From: an uncultured Odoribacter sp.
Lineage (GTDB): Bacteria; Bacteroidota; Bacteroidia; Bacteroidales; Marinifilaceae
Reading direction: 5' to 3'
Length of the DNA stretch: 64,000 bases
Assembly (NCBI GenBank): GCA_900541415.1
Contig: UQJP01000008.1
Span: 1-64,000, forward strand
Shown: one piece after another, positions 47,413-56,222 of the stretch
How the letters are laid out: the number at the start of each line of letters is the position of its first letter
Position numbering within the stretch: the first letter of the stretch is position 1
The notes under the pieces: generated by a model
What the model was told of the DNA's origin: nothing
Seen by the model: the letters and a program-made list of their open reading frames with translations, nothing else
Database searches by the model: none
Position numbers and translations under genes: made by a program

Positions 47413-48924
47413 TTATTTAATATTCGCATAATATGGATTCTGTTCCAACACACCCAAACTATTCGTGATTTCCGATTCGTTAACAGGCAAATACCAGCTA
47501 TTAGGGTCGGAAAGCTTGGAACGGTAAGTATTATAGAACTTTGCAGGAACATTTGCCAGCAACACTTCAAGCAGGTAATCCTTATATTTATACTGTGACC
47601 TCTTAGCCATTCTCAGAATATCGAACCAGCGTTTTCCCTCACCGATAAATTCACGTTCCCGTTCTTCCATCAGGAAAGAAAGCACTGAATATTCGTCCTC
47701 GGTAAAATCCGGATGCTGGGTATATCCTGCCCGGGTACGGATTTTTTCCACCACCAGGTCATAACCACCCTTTAAATCTCCGCTCATAATCAGGGCCTCT
47801 GCCTTCATCAGATATATGTCTGCCAAACGATAAAAAATCCAATTATTATCTTTCAGTTCGGTACTGCTTCTTTCCACCCCGCCTTCATCTTTCTTTCCGG
47901 TTCCTCCCTGTTTCCAGATCCGCTTATCCTCCGTATAGGTTACATTCACTCCCCTCAAATCTTTCACGGCAGCATATTCTGTAAATAATTCCATGGCCTG
48001 ATCGTTCAGCAAAAACGAACAAGCCGTTGTTGAGGAATTATAAAACCAGGCATACAAACTATTGGTAGTTTCATCCTCGTCATAATCATAAGCCAATTCA
48101 AAGATCCCCTCATCCGAGTATCCCGGATAAAATAACTCAAACCATCTTTTGCCTTCCAACAAAGTGAATTTCTGAGAATTGATCAACAGATCGCAATGTT
48201 CGATACAACGGCTGTAATCTTCTTTCCACAAATAAATATCAGCCAGCAATGCGTGGTAAGCCCATTGCGTTGCACGTCCCTGATTCATCCAGGTATCCGG
48301 ATCATCGGATTCATACCCCTTCTTACATTTCTGTAACCAGGTTTCCAAATCCGTTGCCACTTGATTCAACACCACATCTTCCGTGGAAACCGGAACACTA
48401 TATTCCTGCGAATCATCCACATAAGGTTCCTCCACCCAGGGCACCCGGTTAAAAGTCCGCACCAGATAGAAATAACACAGGGAACGAATAAACACGGCTT
48501 CGGCAATATAAGCATCCGAAGCGGCCTGGGTAAAGGTGGCATCCGCTTCCAACACCAAAGGGCTGTATTTGATGACAGAGTTAGCATACCCTATCGCGGC
48601 ATACAGGTCCGCCCATTTGGTCAGCGAATTTTCCGGCAGAATATCCAAATCCTTGATCTTTGCATAATCGTCGGTTGTCGACTTTGTATAATCCAGAGCA
48701 TCTCCACGCAATTCGCCCCAAAAAACAAACTCATCCAGACAGGAGCGTAGCTGCTTATAAGCCGAAGCCAACACGGCTTCCACCTCTTCTTTCGATTGCC
48801 AGTATTGATCGCTGATCTGTGAATTATCAGGCTCCAAATCCAACCAGGCATTACAGCCGGAAACAGAAATTCCCACCCAGCCGGCAAATACATACAAAAC
48901 GATATTTTTTACTATTCTTTTCAT
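47413..48924 (-). CDS. SusD/RagB-type surface binding lipoprotein
   Basis: This 503-aa protein starts from ATG 48924 (MKRIVKNIVLYVF). The frame also extends to an upstream ATG at 48945 that overlaps the SusC gene, and the downstream start is chosen because it gives a normal lipoprotein signal (GISVSGC). It contains WLDLEPDNSQISDQYW, SusD-type helices and a C-terminal EREFIGEGKRWFDILRMAKR. It partners the SusC gene 10 bases upstream. Confidence 0.92.
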   Translation of the reverse strand: MKRIVKNIVLYVFAGWVGISVSGCNAWLDLEPDNSQISDQYWQSKEEVEAVLASAYKQLRSCLDEFVFWGELRGDALDYTKSTTDDYAKIKDLDILPENSLTKWADLYAAIGYANSVIKYSPLVLEADATFTQAASDAYIAEAVFIRSLCYFYLVRTFNRVPWVEEPYVDDSQEYSVPVSTEDVVLNQVATDLETWLQKCKKGYESDDPDTWMNQGRATQWAYHALLADIYLWKEDYSRCIEHCDLLINSQKFTLLEGKRWFELFYPGYSDEGIFELAYDYDEDETTNSLYAWFYNSSTTACSFLLNDQAMELFTEYAAVKDLRGVNVTYTEDKRIWKQGGTGKKDEGGVERSSTELKDNNWIFYRLADIYLMKAEALIMSGDLKGGYDLVVEKIRTRAGYTQHPDFTEDEYSVLSFLMEEREREFIGEGKRWFDILRMAKRSQYKYKDYLLEVLLANVPAKFYNTYRSKLSDPNSWYLPVNESEITNSLGVLEQNPYYANIK

Positions 48925-48934
48925 AGTCTGTATT

Positions 48935-51900
48935 TTAAAAATCAATTGTTAAACCCAACGCCAATCTGAACGGACGCGGCGTATAGCTCTGGTCTTTCGC
49001 TAACTGAAAAATTCCTTTCGAACTGGAAATTCCGACTTCAGGATCCTGTCCCTTGTAATTTGTCCAGGTAAATACATCATAAGCGGTGACATAGCAGGAC
49101 ACGTTTTGCAAGCGCCATTTTTTCACCAATTGTTTTGGGAATGTATAAGAAAGCATCACATCTTTCAGACGGAGGAAAGAAGCCTTCTCTACAAAACGGT
49201 CGGAACCGACATAATTATAACCCCGTCCCCACAACGCACGCGGAATATCGGTCTGGTCACCCTCGTGCCGCCAACGTTTCAACACAGAAGTACTCTGATT
49301 ATTTCCGTTATACATACTTTCGGAATTCATACGGGCTTCATTAATCACGCTTTGGCCGATACGGGTCTGGAAAGAAGTTCTCAAACGCAATCCTTTATAG
49401 GTAAAATTCAAAGAAGCTCCTCCCGTTAAAATCGGCATGGAATTTCCTAAATAAACCACATCATAACGGTCGAGAATACCATCGTGATTCACATCCTCAT
49501 ATTTAGCATCTCCTGCCCGCATCGTATAGGAATTGATACTCATGATCACATCTTCGCCGTAAATATTCCGGATCACATTTCCGTTTGCATCACGTGCCAA
49601 CGTTTCGTCATAATTCTGATAAACTCCATTATATTTATAACCATAGAAAGAACCGATAGGATTCCCCGGCACTACCCGTTGAATATATTTCCCATTCTTA
49701 TTCTCATTTTCATCGGCATTGTCAAAAGTCAGGTTAGAAGGTAATTCCATCACCCGGTTCCGGTTACGCGACAAGTTCAAGTTAGTGACACTGAAAGAGA
49801 AATCACCTACTTTCACAATGTTCCGCAAATCGACCATAATTTCCCATCCCCGGTTTTCCATTTTACCGGAATTGAAATAGGCAACGCTTGAAAAGCCGGA
49901 GGTGGACTGTACCGGAACATCGGTCTGCAACAAATCGTCCGTCACTTTTTTATAATATTCGAGTACAACCGACACCCTATCATTAAAGAAGGTCATATCC
50001 AAACCTGCATTATACTGGGTGGTAGTTTCCCATTTCAGGTTATTCAACTGCACAGAGCTGGGTTTGATAGCATCCATATCCATGAAACTACCATTGCTGG
50101 AAAATTGTCCGAAATAAGTATAGTTCTTAGACGGCGAGTTTCCGCTCACACCCCAGCTTCCACGCAATTTCAGTTCATCCAGCCACTCTTTGTCCACCAA
50201 AAAATTTTCATTGCTGATCCGCCACACAGCCTGCAAGCTGGGGAAAGTCCCCCAACGGAAGTTTCGGCCCAGCCGGGAATTTCCATCATAGCGAACTCCT
50301 GCCGTCAGCATATAACGTTCGGCATAATTATAATGAATCTGCCCCAGGAAACCCACGCTTCGATTCTGGGATGAACCCGAAGAAATACTGGTTATCTTAC
50401 CTCCCGAAGTGGGATCGGAAACAGCCGACGCACCTAATCCACTCACAGAACTCCCCTGCGTGTTGTAGGAATAATCCCGGATATTAGCCATGGCAGTTGC
50501 CACGATTTTATGTCTCTCATTAAAGCTTTTAGTGTAAATCAATTTTGAATTACTGGTTACGGTGATATTGTCCGACATATTGTCCACCCCTTTATTGTAA
50601 TCGCTATGAGTCCAGGAAACCCCCGTTGCAGAACTGGGCAGGAACTTCTTATTTTTGGTAGATCCCAGGTCGAACGCAATATCTTCCCTGAATAACAGAT
50701 CCTTCAAAATATTATACTGTAAATTGAAAGAAACACGCATCGTCCGGCCCATGGTATTATTTTTAGATTCTTTCGCCATAGCCAAAGGATTATAAACCGT
50801 GCCATCCCCACTCCATGCACCTTGAATATAGTTATGGTCAGAGTCATTTATAGGGGTAGTGAAATACTCCTTGGTCATATTCCCGTCCGAATCGATTACA
50901 TACGGACTCATGTTAGGCATTTTCACCCGGGCATGTGACCGTACATTGCTGGAATAATTGGCATCCTTGTCACTTTGTGAATAAGAAAATGAAGCAGCGA
51001 TTCTCAAGCGTTGCGAAAGCCGGTAATCGACATTCAAACGGGTGGTAATACGTTCCAATCCCGTACCAATAGTTGTACCGCCTTCTGTTAAATATCCGGC
51101 AGAAAAACGGTAAGTCGCACGGTCTCCACCTCCGGACATAGAAAAGTTCGTCTCACTGGTAAACGCATTCTGCGTAATCAAATCCATCCAATCCGTATTC
51201 TGATTAAATTCGTCAAAATACTGAAAAGTGGGGTCATAGCTGATGTCAGCATATTTCGTCAGCAAATCCATCGTTCCCCTGGCAAATTCCTGATCCCGCA
51301 CATTATTCCACATTTCCTCCTGCATTAACGACACATATTGCTCGGCATTCAGCATAGGAATCCCTTTCGGTTCCTTTTTAAAATTGAATTTTTGAGTAAC
51401 CGAAAACCGGGGTTTACCCGCTGTTCCCTTTTTAGTTGTAATCAACAAAACTCCGTTAGCCGCTTTCGATCCCCACAAAGCGGTAGCAGCCGCATCCTTT
51501 AATACTTCGATAGAGGCAATATCGCTGGGTGCAATATTTACCAAAGCTCCGAAATCTTCATCCGTAGCCGTAGCAAAATCAAAATCTTCATTAATTTCCG
51601 TTTCATAGGGAATTTCGTCAATAACAATCAACGGTTCGTTACTGGCATTCAAAGAACTGGTTCCCCGGATGCGGATAGAACTCCGGGAACCGGGATCTCC
51701 GGACATAGAAACAATATCGACATTGGCCAATTTTCCCTGTAACATATCCTCAACAGAGGTAATCGGCATGTCCTGATACTCGTCCAGATCGATTTTTTGC
51801 CGGGCTACACCTAAATCCCGGTTATCCACTCCCATATTATTTTTATCCACAGCTTTGGCCGTGATTAAAACTTCGTCCAAAGCCGTGACATTTTCCTCCA

Positions 51901-52195
51901 AAGTAAAATTCAACACCGTTTGATTTTGGTAATTCACTTTTTGGGTTTTATAACCGACGAAAGAAACTTCAACCCGCAAACCGGGTGCTTCAGGTACCCT
52001 TATCACATATTCTCCGTTCATATCGGAAGCCACACCTGTCACAACACGTCCCTCTGCATTTACAATACACACGGTAACTCCAACCATCGGACCCACCTGG
52101 TCCCGAACAATCCCTCGTAACGTCTTTTGTGCCTGTGCTGACAAAGGCAACAAAGCGACGAGTAAAAATATCAGCTTAATAAATACGACTTTCAT
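48935..52195 (-). CDS. SusC/RagA-type TonB-dependent outer-membrane transporter
   Basis: This 1086-aa protein starts with a signal peptide (LLPLSAQAQ). The carboxypeptidase-D regulatory fold is GIVRDQVGPMVGVTVCIVNAEG. The plug carries VEDMLQGKLANVDIVSMSGDPGSRS and IEVLKDAAATALWGSKAANG, and a long barrel ends LRLALGLTIDF. It is the larger of the two SusC proteins here and stands upstream of its SusD. Confidence 0.93.
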   Translation of the reverse strand: MKVVFIKLIFLLVALLPLSAQAQKTLRGIVRDQVGPMVGVTVCIVNAEGRVVTGVASDMNGEYVIRVPEAPGLRVEVSFVGYKTQKVNYQNQTVLNFTLEENVTALDEVLITAKAVDKNNMGVDNRDLGVARQKIDLDEYQDMPITSVEDMLQGKLANVDIVSMSGDPGSRSSIRIRGTSSLNASNEPLIVIDEIPYETEINEDFDFATATDEDFGALVNIAPSDIASIEVLKDAAATALWGSKAANGVLLITTKKGTAGKPRFSVTQKFNFKKEPKGIPMLNAEQYVSLMQEEMWNNVRDQEFARGTMDLLTKYADISYDPTFQYFDEFNQNTDWMDLITQNAFTSETNFSMSGGGDRATYRFSAGYLTEGGTTIGTGLERITTRLNVDYRLSQRLRIAASFSYSQSDKDANYSSNVRSHARVKMPNMSPYVIDSDGNMTKEYFTTPINDSDHNYIQGAWSGDGTVYNPLAMAKESKNNTMGRTMRVSFNLQYNILKDLLFREDIAFDLGSTKNKKFLPSSATGVSWTHSDYNKGVDNMSDNITVTSNSKLIYTKSFNERHKIVATAMANIRDYSYNTQGSSVSGLGASAVSDPTSGGKITSISSGSSQNRSVGFLGQIHYNYAERYMLTAGVRYDGNSRLGRNFRWGTFPSLQAVWRISNENFLVDKEWLDELKLRGSWGVSGNSPSKNYTYFGQFSSNGSFMDMDAIKPSSVQLNNLKWETTTQYNAGLDMTFFNDRVSVVLEYYKKVTDDLLQTDVPVQSTSGFSSVAYFNSGKMENRGWEIMVDLRNIVKVGDFSFSVTNLNLSRNRNRVMELPSNLTFDNADENENKNGKYIQRVVPGNPIGSFYGYKYNGVYQNYDETLARDANGNVIRNIYGEDVIMSINSYTMRAGDAKYEDVNHDGILDRYDVVYLGNSMPILTGGASLNFTYKGLRLRTSFQTRIGQSVINEARMNSESMYNGNNQSTSVLKRWRHEGDQTDIPRALWGRGYNYVGSDRFVEKASFLRLKDVMLSYTFPKQLVKKWRLQNVSCYVTAYDVFTWTNYKGQDPEVGISSSKGIFQLAKDQSYTPRPFRLALGLTIDF

Positions 52196-52201
52196 ATTCT
52201 T

Positions 52202-54433
52202 CTATTTTGCTTGAATTGTATTATCGATTTTTAAAATCAAACCATCCCGGGTAAAATGAGGCACATATTCTCCCGTGGTTGCCGAAGAAGTTCCCGAATT
52301 ATTGCTCAGTAAGAGCCGATAATCAGCAAACCGAATATTCAGTTTTTCATAGAAAATTTCCGCACTTGTCGACTCATCACTTTTCAATAAAGTTTGGTAA
52401 GTTCCTTCTGTTCCTACCCCCGGTAAGATGTAAAGGGATAAGTAATTCGATTGTAACTGAACGATAAGATATTGAAGCTGTTCCTTCAATTCTTCGGCCG
52501 ACAAAGAAGACAGAGTCGATAAATCCTCCGGAATAAAATACATCGCCGGATACATACATTCGTTTTCCTTATACCCCACTCCGTCGATATACTCATAATC
52601 CACCTTATTATCGGTTTTAGTTTTAATCAGATCCGCTTTCTTTAAAAGCAAATAAAAATCCTGATACCGGTCTTTCAAGACATCGATTGTCGTAGGTCTT
52701 GTATTTTTCAATTCCTCACTGTCCTTATACAGTAAGCGGTCAATGGCATAAGTCATTCCATTGGTGGTTTCCCAACTCTGCAAAATGCTTAACGGACTTC
52801 CATCCTGATCATACAATTCACCGTTCATGGTATAGAGATAAGTATCACCGTTACGGGTGGCATAATAAGCCCGTTTGTTAAAATCACGAATGGCTGTCAA
52901 AACAACGGACATATCTGAAATAGACTGTAATGCACTGGCATCTACATTATTAATATCGTCCCCATTCTTTTCGATAAGCTCCTGTGAATCATTAAAATAA
53001 TTTCCACCATAATTCATACGCATGTTATACTGGTCACCTTCCAGAATCGAGTCCGGAACAATAAACAAAGTATATTTATCGGCCGTCTGATCGGTCAAAG
53101 TGGGAATCGCTTCCACCTTAAACAGGGAATTGGCCATAATTGAATATTCCGGCGACAGGAATAACGGCTTGGTTACAATAGTAAACACCAACGGTTCAAG
53201 CACCTGGTTAATCCCGTAAATAACCCCATTGGAACAAAACTCCTGATTGACAACATCGTCTTTCTCAATCGACCAACTTTCACCCATGTCCCCCTTAATA
53301 CCTTCAGTAAAAAGGACTTCCGGCAACAACAACTCTTCTCCTTCTTTCACATAAGGGCGTAATAAATAATATAAGGTCAATTGCGGAACTTCATCCCAGC
53401 TTGTGAAACTACCTTCCCAATTCCGGTTGAAATAATCCTCCAGGGCAGCATTCGTGGGCGTTAAACAGTTATAGGAATAAGTCAGATACATAAACCAGTC
53501 ATCGCGGGTATTATACTCTCCGTGATAACCGATTGTGCTTGCCAAACAAGGCAATTGGTCACCGAATGCAACCGATTTAGACTTGCTGCTCATCCGGTAG
53601 TGATTGAAAGTATAGAGGGAATCTCCGTCAGTAGATATTTCTTTATAGGAAACTTCTGCAAAACGATCATACAATTTCAGGAATTGGGAAAAATTTCCTT
53701 TTTGTGGTTCTTCCAGCGCATTATAAATCGTCCGTAAAGGTTCACACACCTCATTCAGTATATAGAGAAAACCGTTATCCGTCGGGATTCCTTTTTCAAT
53801 TACAGTGGCATTTTGCACATAAAGTTGCTCATTATCCCCCTGCCAGTTTACCTCCGGCCAGAAAAAACGATAATTCTCTTCATAATTGGTACATTCGTTT
53901 GTAGTAAACAAACGGGTGGAAATAACGGGTAAATACAGGTTTTCATTAGCAGTCTTGATCTTGCGCCCCGTCAACGGATCGGTCATGTTAAACGGGTCCG
54001 GCTGGGCGTAAGTCTCAAATTTAAAAGATGTTCCGTCCCCTTCGGCGTCGGCATCGGCTTCAACATGGAATCCCAGCAGCATATCGGGCTCATAGGATCG
54101 CTTCATAATGTGGTAGGTCACCAGTAACTTCAGCGAATCATTCGGAATATCCGCCACACCCGAATAACCGTGACGGGTCAGATACCGTTGAAACGCTTCA
54201 TCGTTAGGCGCCATCACCGTACACAATTCCCTGCCGTTCAAAACTGTTTTATAACCAGCTCTATCGACAGCCTCCAGGAACATAGAGAAATTTCCCCGCT
54301 CCTGCATGAGTTCATAAGCATTACCTCTTAACCAGTCAGGCCGCTCATAGTATTTGTCTATTTTATCCTCACATCCCCAAAGGGCTGAACATAGTACAAA
54401 AAGTACTAATAATCTTCTGAACAATTTTTCCAT
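52202..54433 (-). CDS. FAS1 (fasciclin) lipoprotein, 743 aa, first gene of the operon
   Basis: A lipobox signal (LCSALWGCED) is followed by at least three FAS1-type repeats. The first carries NFSMFLEAVDRAG and CTVMAPNDEAFQRYL, the second the block GNFSQFLKLYDRFAEVSYKEI, and the third the FIVPDSILE block. It is the promoter-proximal gene of the SusC/D operon. Its ATG lies about 350 bases downstream of the predicted transcription start. Confidence 0.85.
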   Translation of the reverse strand: MEKLFRRLLVLFVLCSALWGCEDKIDKYYERPDWLRGNAYELMQERGNFSMFLEAVDRAGYKTVLNGRELCTVMAPNDEAFQRYLTRHGYSGVADIPNDSLKLLVTYHIMKRSYEPDMLLGFHVEADADAEGDGTSFKFETYAQPDPFNMTDPLTGRKIKTANENLYLPVISTRLFTTNECTNYEENYRFFWPEVNWQGDNEQLYVQNATVIEKGIPTDNGFLYILNEVCEPLRTIYNALEEPQKGNFSQFLKLYDRFAEVSYKEISTDGDSLYTFNHYRMSSKSKSVAFGDQLPCLASTIGYHGEYNTRDDWFMYLTYSYNCLTPTNAALEDYFNRNWEGSFTSWDEVPQLTLYYLLRPYVKEGEELLLPEVLFTEGIKGDMGESWSIEKDDVVNQEFCSNGVIYGINQVLEPLVFTIVTKPLFLSPEYSIMANSLFKVEAIPTLTDQTADKYTLFIVPDSILEGDQYNMRMNYGGNYFNDSQELIEKNGDDINNVDASALQSISDMSVVLTAIRDFNKRAYYATRNGDTYLYTMNGELYDQDGSPLSILQSWETTNGMTYAIDRLLYKDSEELKNTRPTTIDVLKDRYQDFYLLLKKADLIKTKTDNKVDYEYIDGVGYKENECMYPAMYFIPEDLSTLSSLSAEELKEQLQYLIVQLQSNYLSLYILPGVGTEGTYQTLLKSDESTSAEIFYEKLNIRFADYRLLLSNNSGTSSATTGEYVPHFTRDGLILKIDNTIQAK

Positions 54434-54468
54434 AATTTATTCATTTATTCCTAATTTAGATAAGATTT

Positions 54469-54485
54469 AAACGTTCGTTTTTTGG
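54469..54485. promoter_or_regulatory. Leader element 2, complementary to the hairpin at 54647-54674
   Basis: On the plus strand this reads AAACGTTCGTTTTTTGG, which is the inverted copy of 15 bases in element 1. In minus-strand RNA it can pair with element 1 instead of element 1 folding on itself. It sits 36 bases before the first start codon. It could equally be an inverted protein-binding site. Confidence 0.4.
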
Positions 54486-54602
54486 TGAAGAAAAATGAAG
54501 GAATAAGAGGTCAATATAGGAAAAGGAGTATTTAAAAGAATAGAATTTACAAACCCCTATAATACATTAAACATGAACAGATTATAAAAACAAAAAGCAA
54601 CA

Positions 54603-54632
54603 AAAAAACAGAAAATCGACTTTCTGTTTTTT
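54603..54632. terminator. AT-rich hairpin in the SusC/D operon leader
   Basis: A perfect 12-bp stem A6-CAGAAA/TTTCTG-T6 with a 6-base loop (ATCGAC). In minus-strand RNA it ends in six U, so it could act as a weak terminator or attenuator. It lies between the two inverted elements. Confidence 0.4.
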
Positions 54633-54646
54633 CATTGCTTTCTCCA

Positions 54647-54674
54647 GCCAAAAAAAACGAACGTTTTTTTTGGC
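54647..54674. promoter_or_regulatory. Leader element 1: near-perfect 13-bp palindrome
   Basis: GCC, A8, CG, AA, CG, T8, GGC; the arms pair for 13 bases around a 2-base centre. In minus-strand RNA it would be a hairpin with a U8 run in its 3' arm, about 105 nt after the predicted start of transcription. Confidence 0.45.
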
Positions 54675-54685
54675 GACAAAGAATA

Positions 54686-55057
54686 TAACCGGAATTTAAA
54701 TCAGCTTTTTAGTACTTTTCTAATCAAACAAACGATTGCACATTTTTAATAAACACCACCGCACAAGGGTTGTACAATCGGTTGCTCAAAGATAAATGGT
54801 TATTATTAATATTTCAAAAAATTTTTAAGTTATTTTTCGAGATATACCCCTACAACAACCACAAATTAACATTAACATATATGATAATCAGTCATTTATT
54901 CAAGTGTTAATATTTTTCTAAGTTTTGATTTTTTAATTATATATTAACCGGATGACAGCAATGCCGACAGACAAAACGGCCAACGTTCTTTATAAAGTTA
55001 CAGAATTAGGAAATAGATATAAAACATTTCTAAAAATTGATTTTCTATCCTCTAAAA
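54686..55057. other. Intergenic stretch without a gene, divergent promoters
   Basis: This AT-rich stretch lies between the SusC/D operon leader and the thr-type leader promoter. Besides the promoters at 54787-54818 and 55058-55088 nothing in it is recognised as a gene. Confidence 0.5.
54787..54818 (-). promoter_or_regulatory. Promoter of the SusC/D-FAS1 operon
   Basis: On the minus strand TTTG (54815-54818), 20 bases, then TATCTTTG (54787-54794). Both boxes and the spacing match the Bacteroidota TTTG-N19-21-TAnnTTTG pattern. Transcription would start near 54780, leaving a ~350-nt leader before the first ATG. Confidence 0.7.
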
Positions 55058-55088
55058 TTTGATTTTTAGAATATTTTATATAGCTTTG
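55058..55088 (+). promoter_or_regulatory. Promoter of the thr-type leader
   Basis: TTTG (55058-55061), 19 bases, then TAGCTTTG (55081-55088), a near-ideal Bacteroidota promoter. The start point would fall near 55094, so the first leader ATG is almost leaderless, and Met5 or Met8 may be the real start. Confidence 0.7.
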
Positions 55089-55096
55089 TCATACTT

Positions 55097-55243
55097 ATGA
55101 GATGCGATATGGCACATATGATTCCTGCTTGCAGCTTCAATCCGGAAGCTGAAGGAAGAATCGTGTCCGCCCTGCATATTACTTCTATTATTATTACCAC
55201 GACCATTACAACTACAACCATTATTACCCCTCTGGGGTTGTAG
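55097..55243 (+). CDS. Threonine/isoleucine-rich attenuator leader peptide
   Basis: This 48-codon reading frame begins MRCDMAHMIPACSFNPEAEG. From residue 28 on it is almost all Ile and Thr (seven Ile, nine Thr among residues 28-44), ending PLGL and TAG. This is the control region of a thr-operon attenuator, like E. coli thrL, in which scarcity of charged tRNA-Thr or tRNA-Ile lets the ribosome stall. The likely start is Met5 (55109) or Met8 (55118) because the promoter is so close. The expected downstream gene, thrA, is absent; the next ORF is the degenerate aspartokinase-like one. A clear U-tracted terminator is not visible between them: only a short CCGGT/ACCGG hairpin (55285-55301) and a TATCAATTGATA palindrome (55255-55266). 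Confidence 0.82.
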   Translation: MRCDMAHMIPACSFNPEAEGRIVSALHITSIIITTTITTTTIITPLGL

Positions 55244-55368
55244 TCTGTTCATATTATCAATTGATATACCTGTATGTATATTTTCCGGTCAAGGCCACCG
55301 GGATTGATTATTCCGTCGATTTCATATTTCAACCAAACAACATTGTACGACTTTAAAATACGTATGCC

Positions 55369-56025
55369 ATGAAAGTATTTAAATTTAAAGGAGCCATGCT
55401 CGCCGATGCAGCAGCCCTTTCAGATATAAAAAATAAACTCAACAAAGAACAGGAATCCAGTGTCGTCGTCGTTTCGGCCTTAAAAGGGGTGATGCCCCAG
55501 CTCCGGTCGCTATACAGCCAGGCCCTCCAAAAAGGACAGGGTTTTGAGGAAGAATTCAAGGCTTTAAAAGACAAACATCTGCAAATGGCAGAAAAACTAT
55601 TGTCAGGCCAGAAGAAAAAAGAATATCTTGAAGCCCTGCAATTCCACCTAAACGAACTTTACGACACCCTGAATCAGGTGGCTGTATTAAAAGATGTGTC
55701 CCACCCCCTAAAGGACTACGTTTTATCGAAAGGCGATATATTATCTTCACTCCTATTCTGTGCCCTCTTCGATAAAGCAAACTGGCACGATTCCCGTAAT
55801 TTTATCATCACGAATAACAATTTTGGAGCACCTGAAATACAATGGGAAGAAAGTTGCCGGGCTGCGAAAAAAGAATTTAAAGAAGCAGGAAAAATCTCTG
55901 TCGTTCCCGGCTATTGTGGAAAAACCCGGGACGGCTATACCATATCACTGGGACGGGTGGGACTTTCCCTGACCGCATCCGTACTTGAAGCCTGCTTTTT
56001 TAATCCGGTGAAAGTTGCCGTTTAA
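55369..56025 (+). CDS. Short, degenerate aspartokinase-like protein
   Basis: This 218-aa protein follows the order of the aspartokinase catalytic lobe: KFKGAML at 5-11 where KFGGTSV is expected, VVVVSALKGV, YVLSKGDILSSLL, HDSRNFIITNN, SVVPGYCGK and GRVGLSLTA at 195-203 where GRGGSDYTA is expected. The Gly, Thr and Ser of the first motif and the Ser and Asp of the last are lost, so it is probably not an active kinase. It stops right after the catalytic segment; the ACT and homoserine dehydrogenase parts of ThrA are missing. The frame is open throughout and follows a promoter and thr-type leader, so it may be a retained paralogue or a decayed thrA remnant. Confidence 0.65.
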   Translation: MKVFKFKGAMLADAAALSDIKNKLNKEQESSVVVVSALKGVMPQLRSLYSQALQKGQGFEEEFKALKDKHLQMAEKLLSGQKKKEYLEALQFHLNELYDTLNQVAVLKDVSHPLKDYVLSKGDILSSLLFCALFDKANWHDSRNFIITNNNFGAPEIQWEESCRAAKKEFKEAGKISVVPGYCGKTRDGYTISLGRVGLSLTASVLEACFFNPVKVAV

Positions 56026-56040
56026 AATTCCCGGTAACCG

Positions 56041-56117
56041 AACGAAGCTCATAAGATCATATCTGTTGATATGAAATATCCATTTAGTCAACATCTTACG
56101 GTTTTATGAGCTTCGTT
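56041..56117. repeat. Long inverted repeat with nested hairpin
   Basis: AACGAAGCTCATAA (56041-56054) and TTATGAGCTTCGTT (56104-56117) are perfect reverse complements; four further pairs (two G-U) extend the stem inward. Inside, CATATC-TGTT-GATATG (56058-56073) forms a perfect 6-bp hairpin. There is no T-run after it, so it is not a classic terminator; it could be a structured RNA end or a small mobile-element remnant. Confidence 0.6.
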
Positions 56118-56196
56118 TATAACATCGGTTAAAAAAATCGCCAAAGAATTAACTTACTTTTAATATTAATTGTCTTTCTATCCTAAAATTAAATAT

Positions 56197-56204
56197 TACA
56201 TTCG
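56197..56204 (+). promoter_or_regulatory. Possible -7 box for the small secreted protein
   Basis: TACATTCG differs from TAnnTTTG at one base. A TTTC at 56175-56178 lies 18 bases upstream. Weak but correctly placed before the GTG start at 56223. Confidence 0.3.
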
Positions 56205-56222
56205 CACACGCAAAAAAATTGT

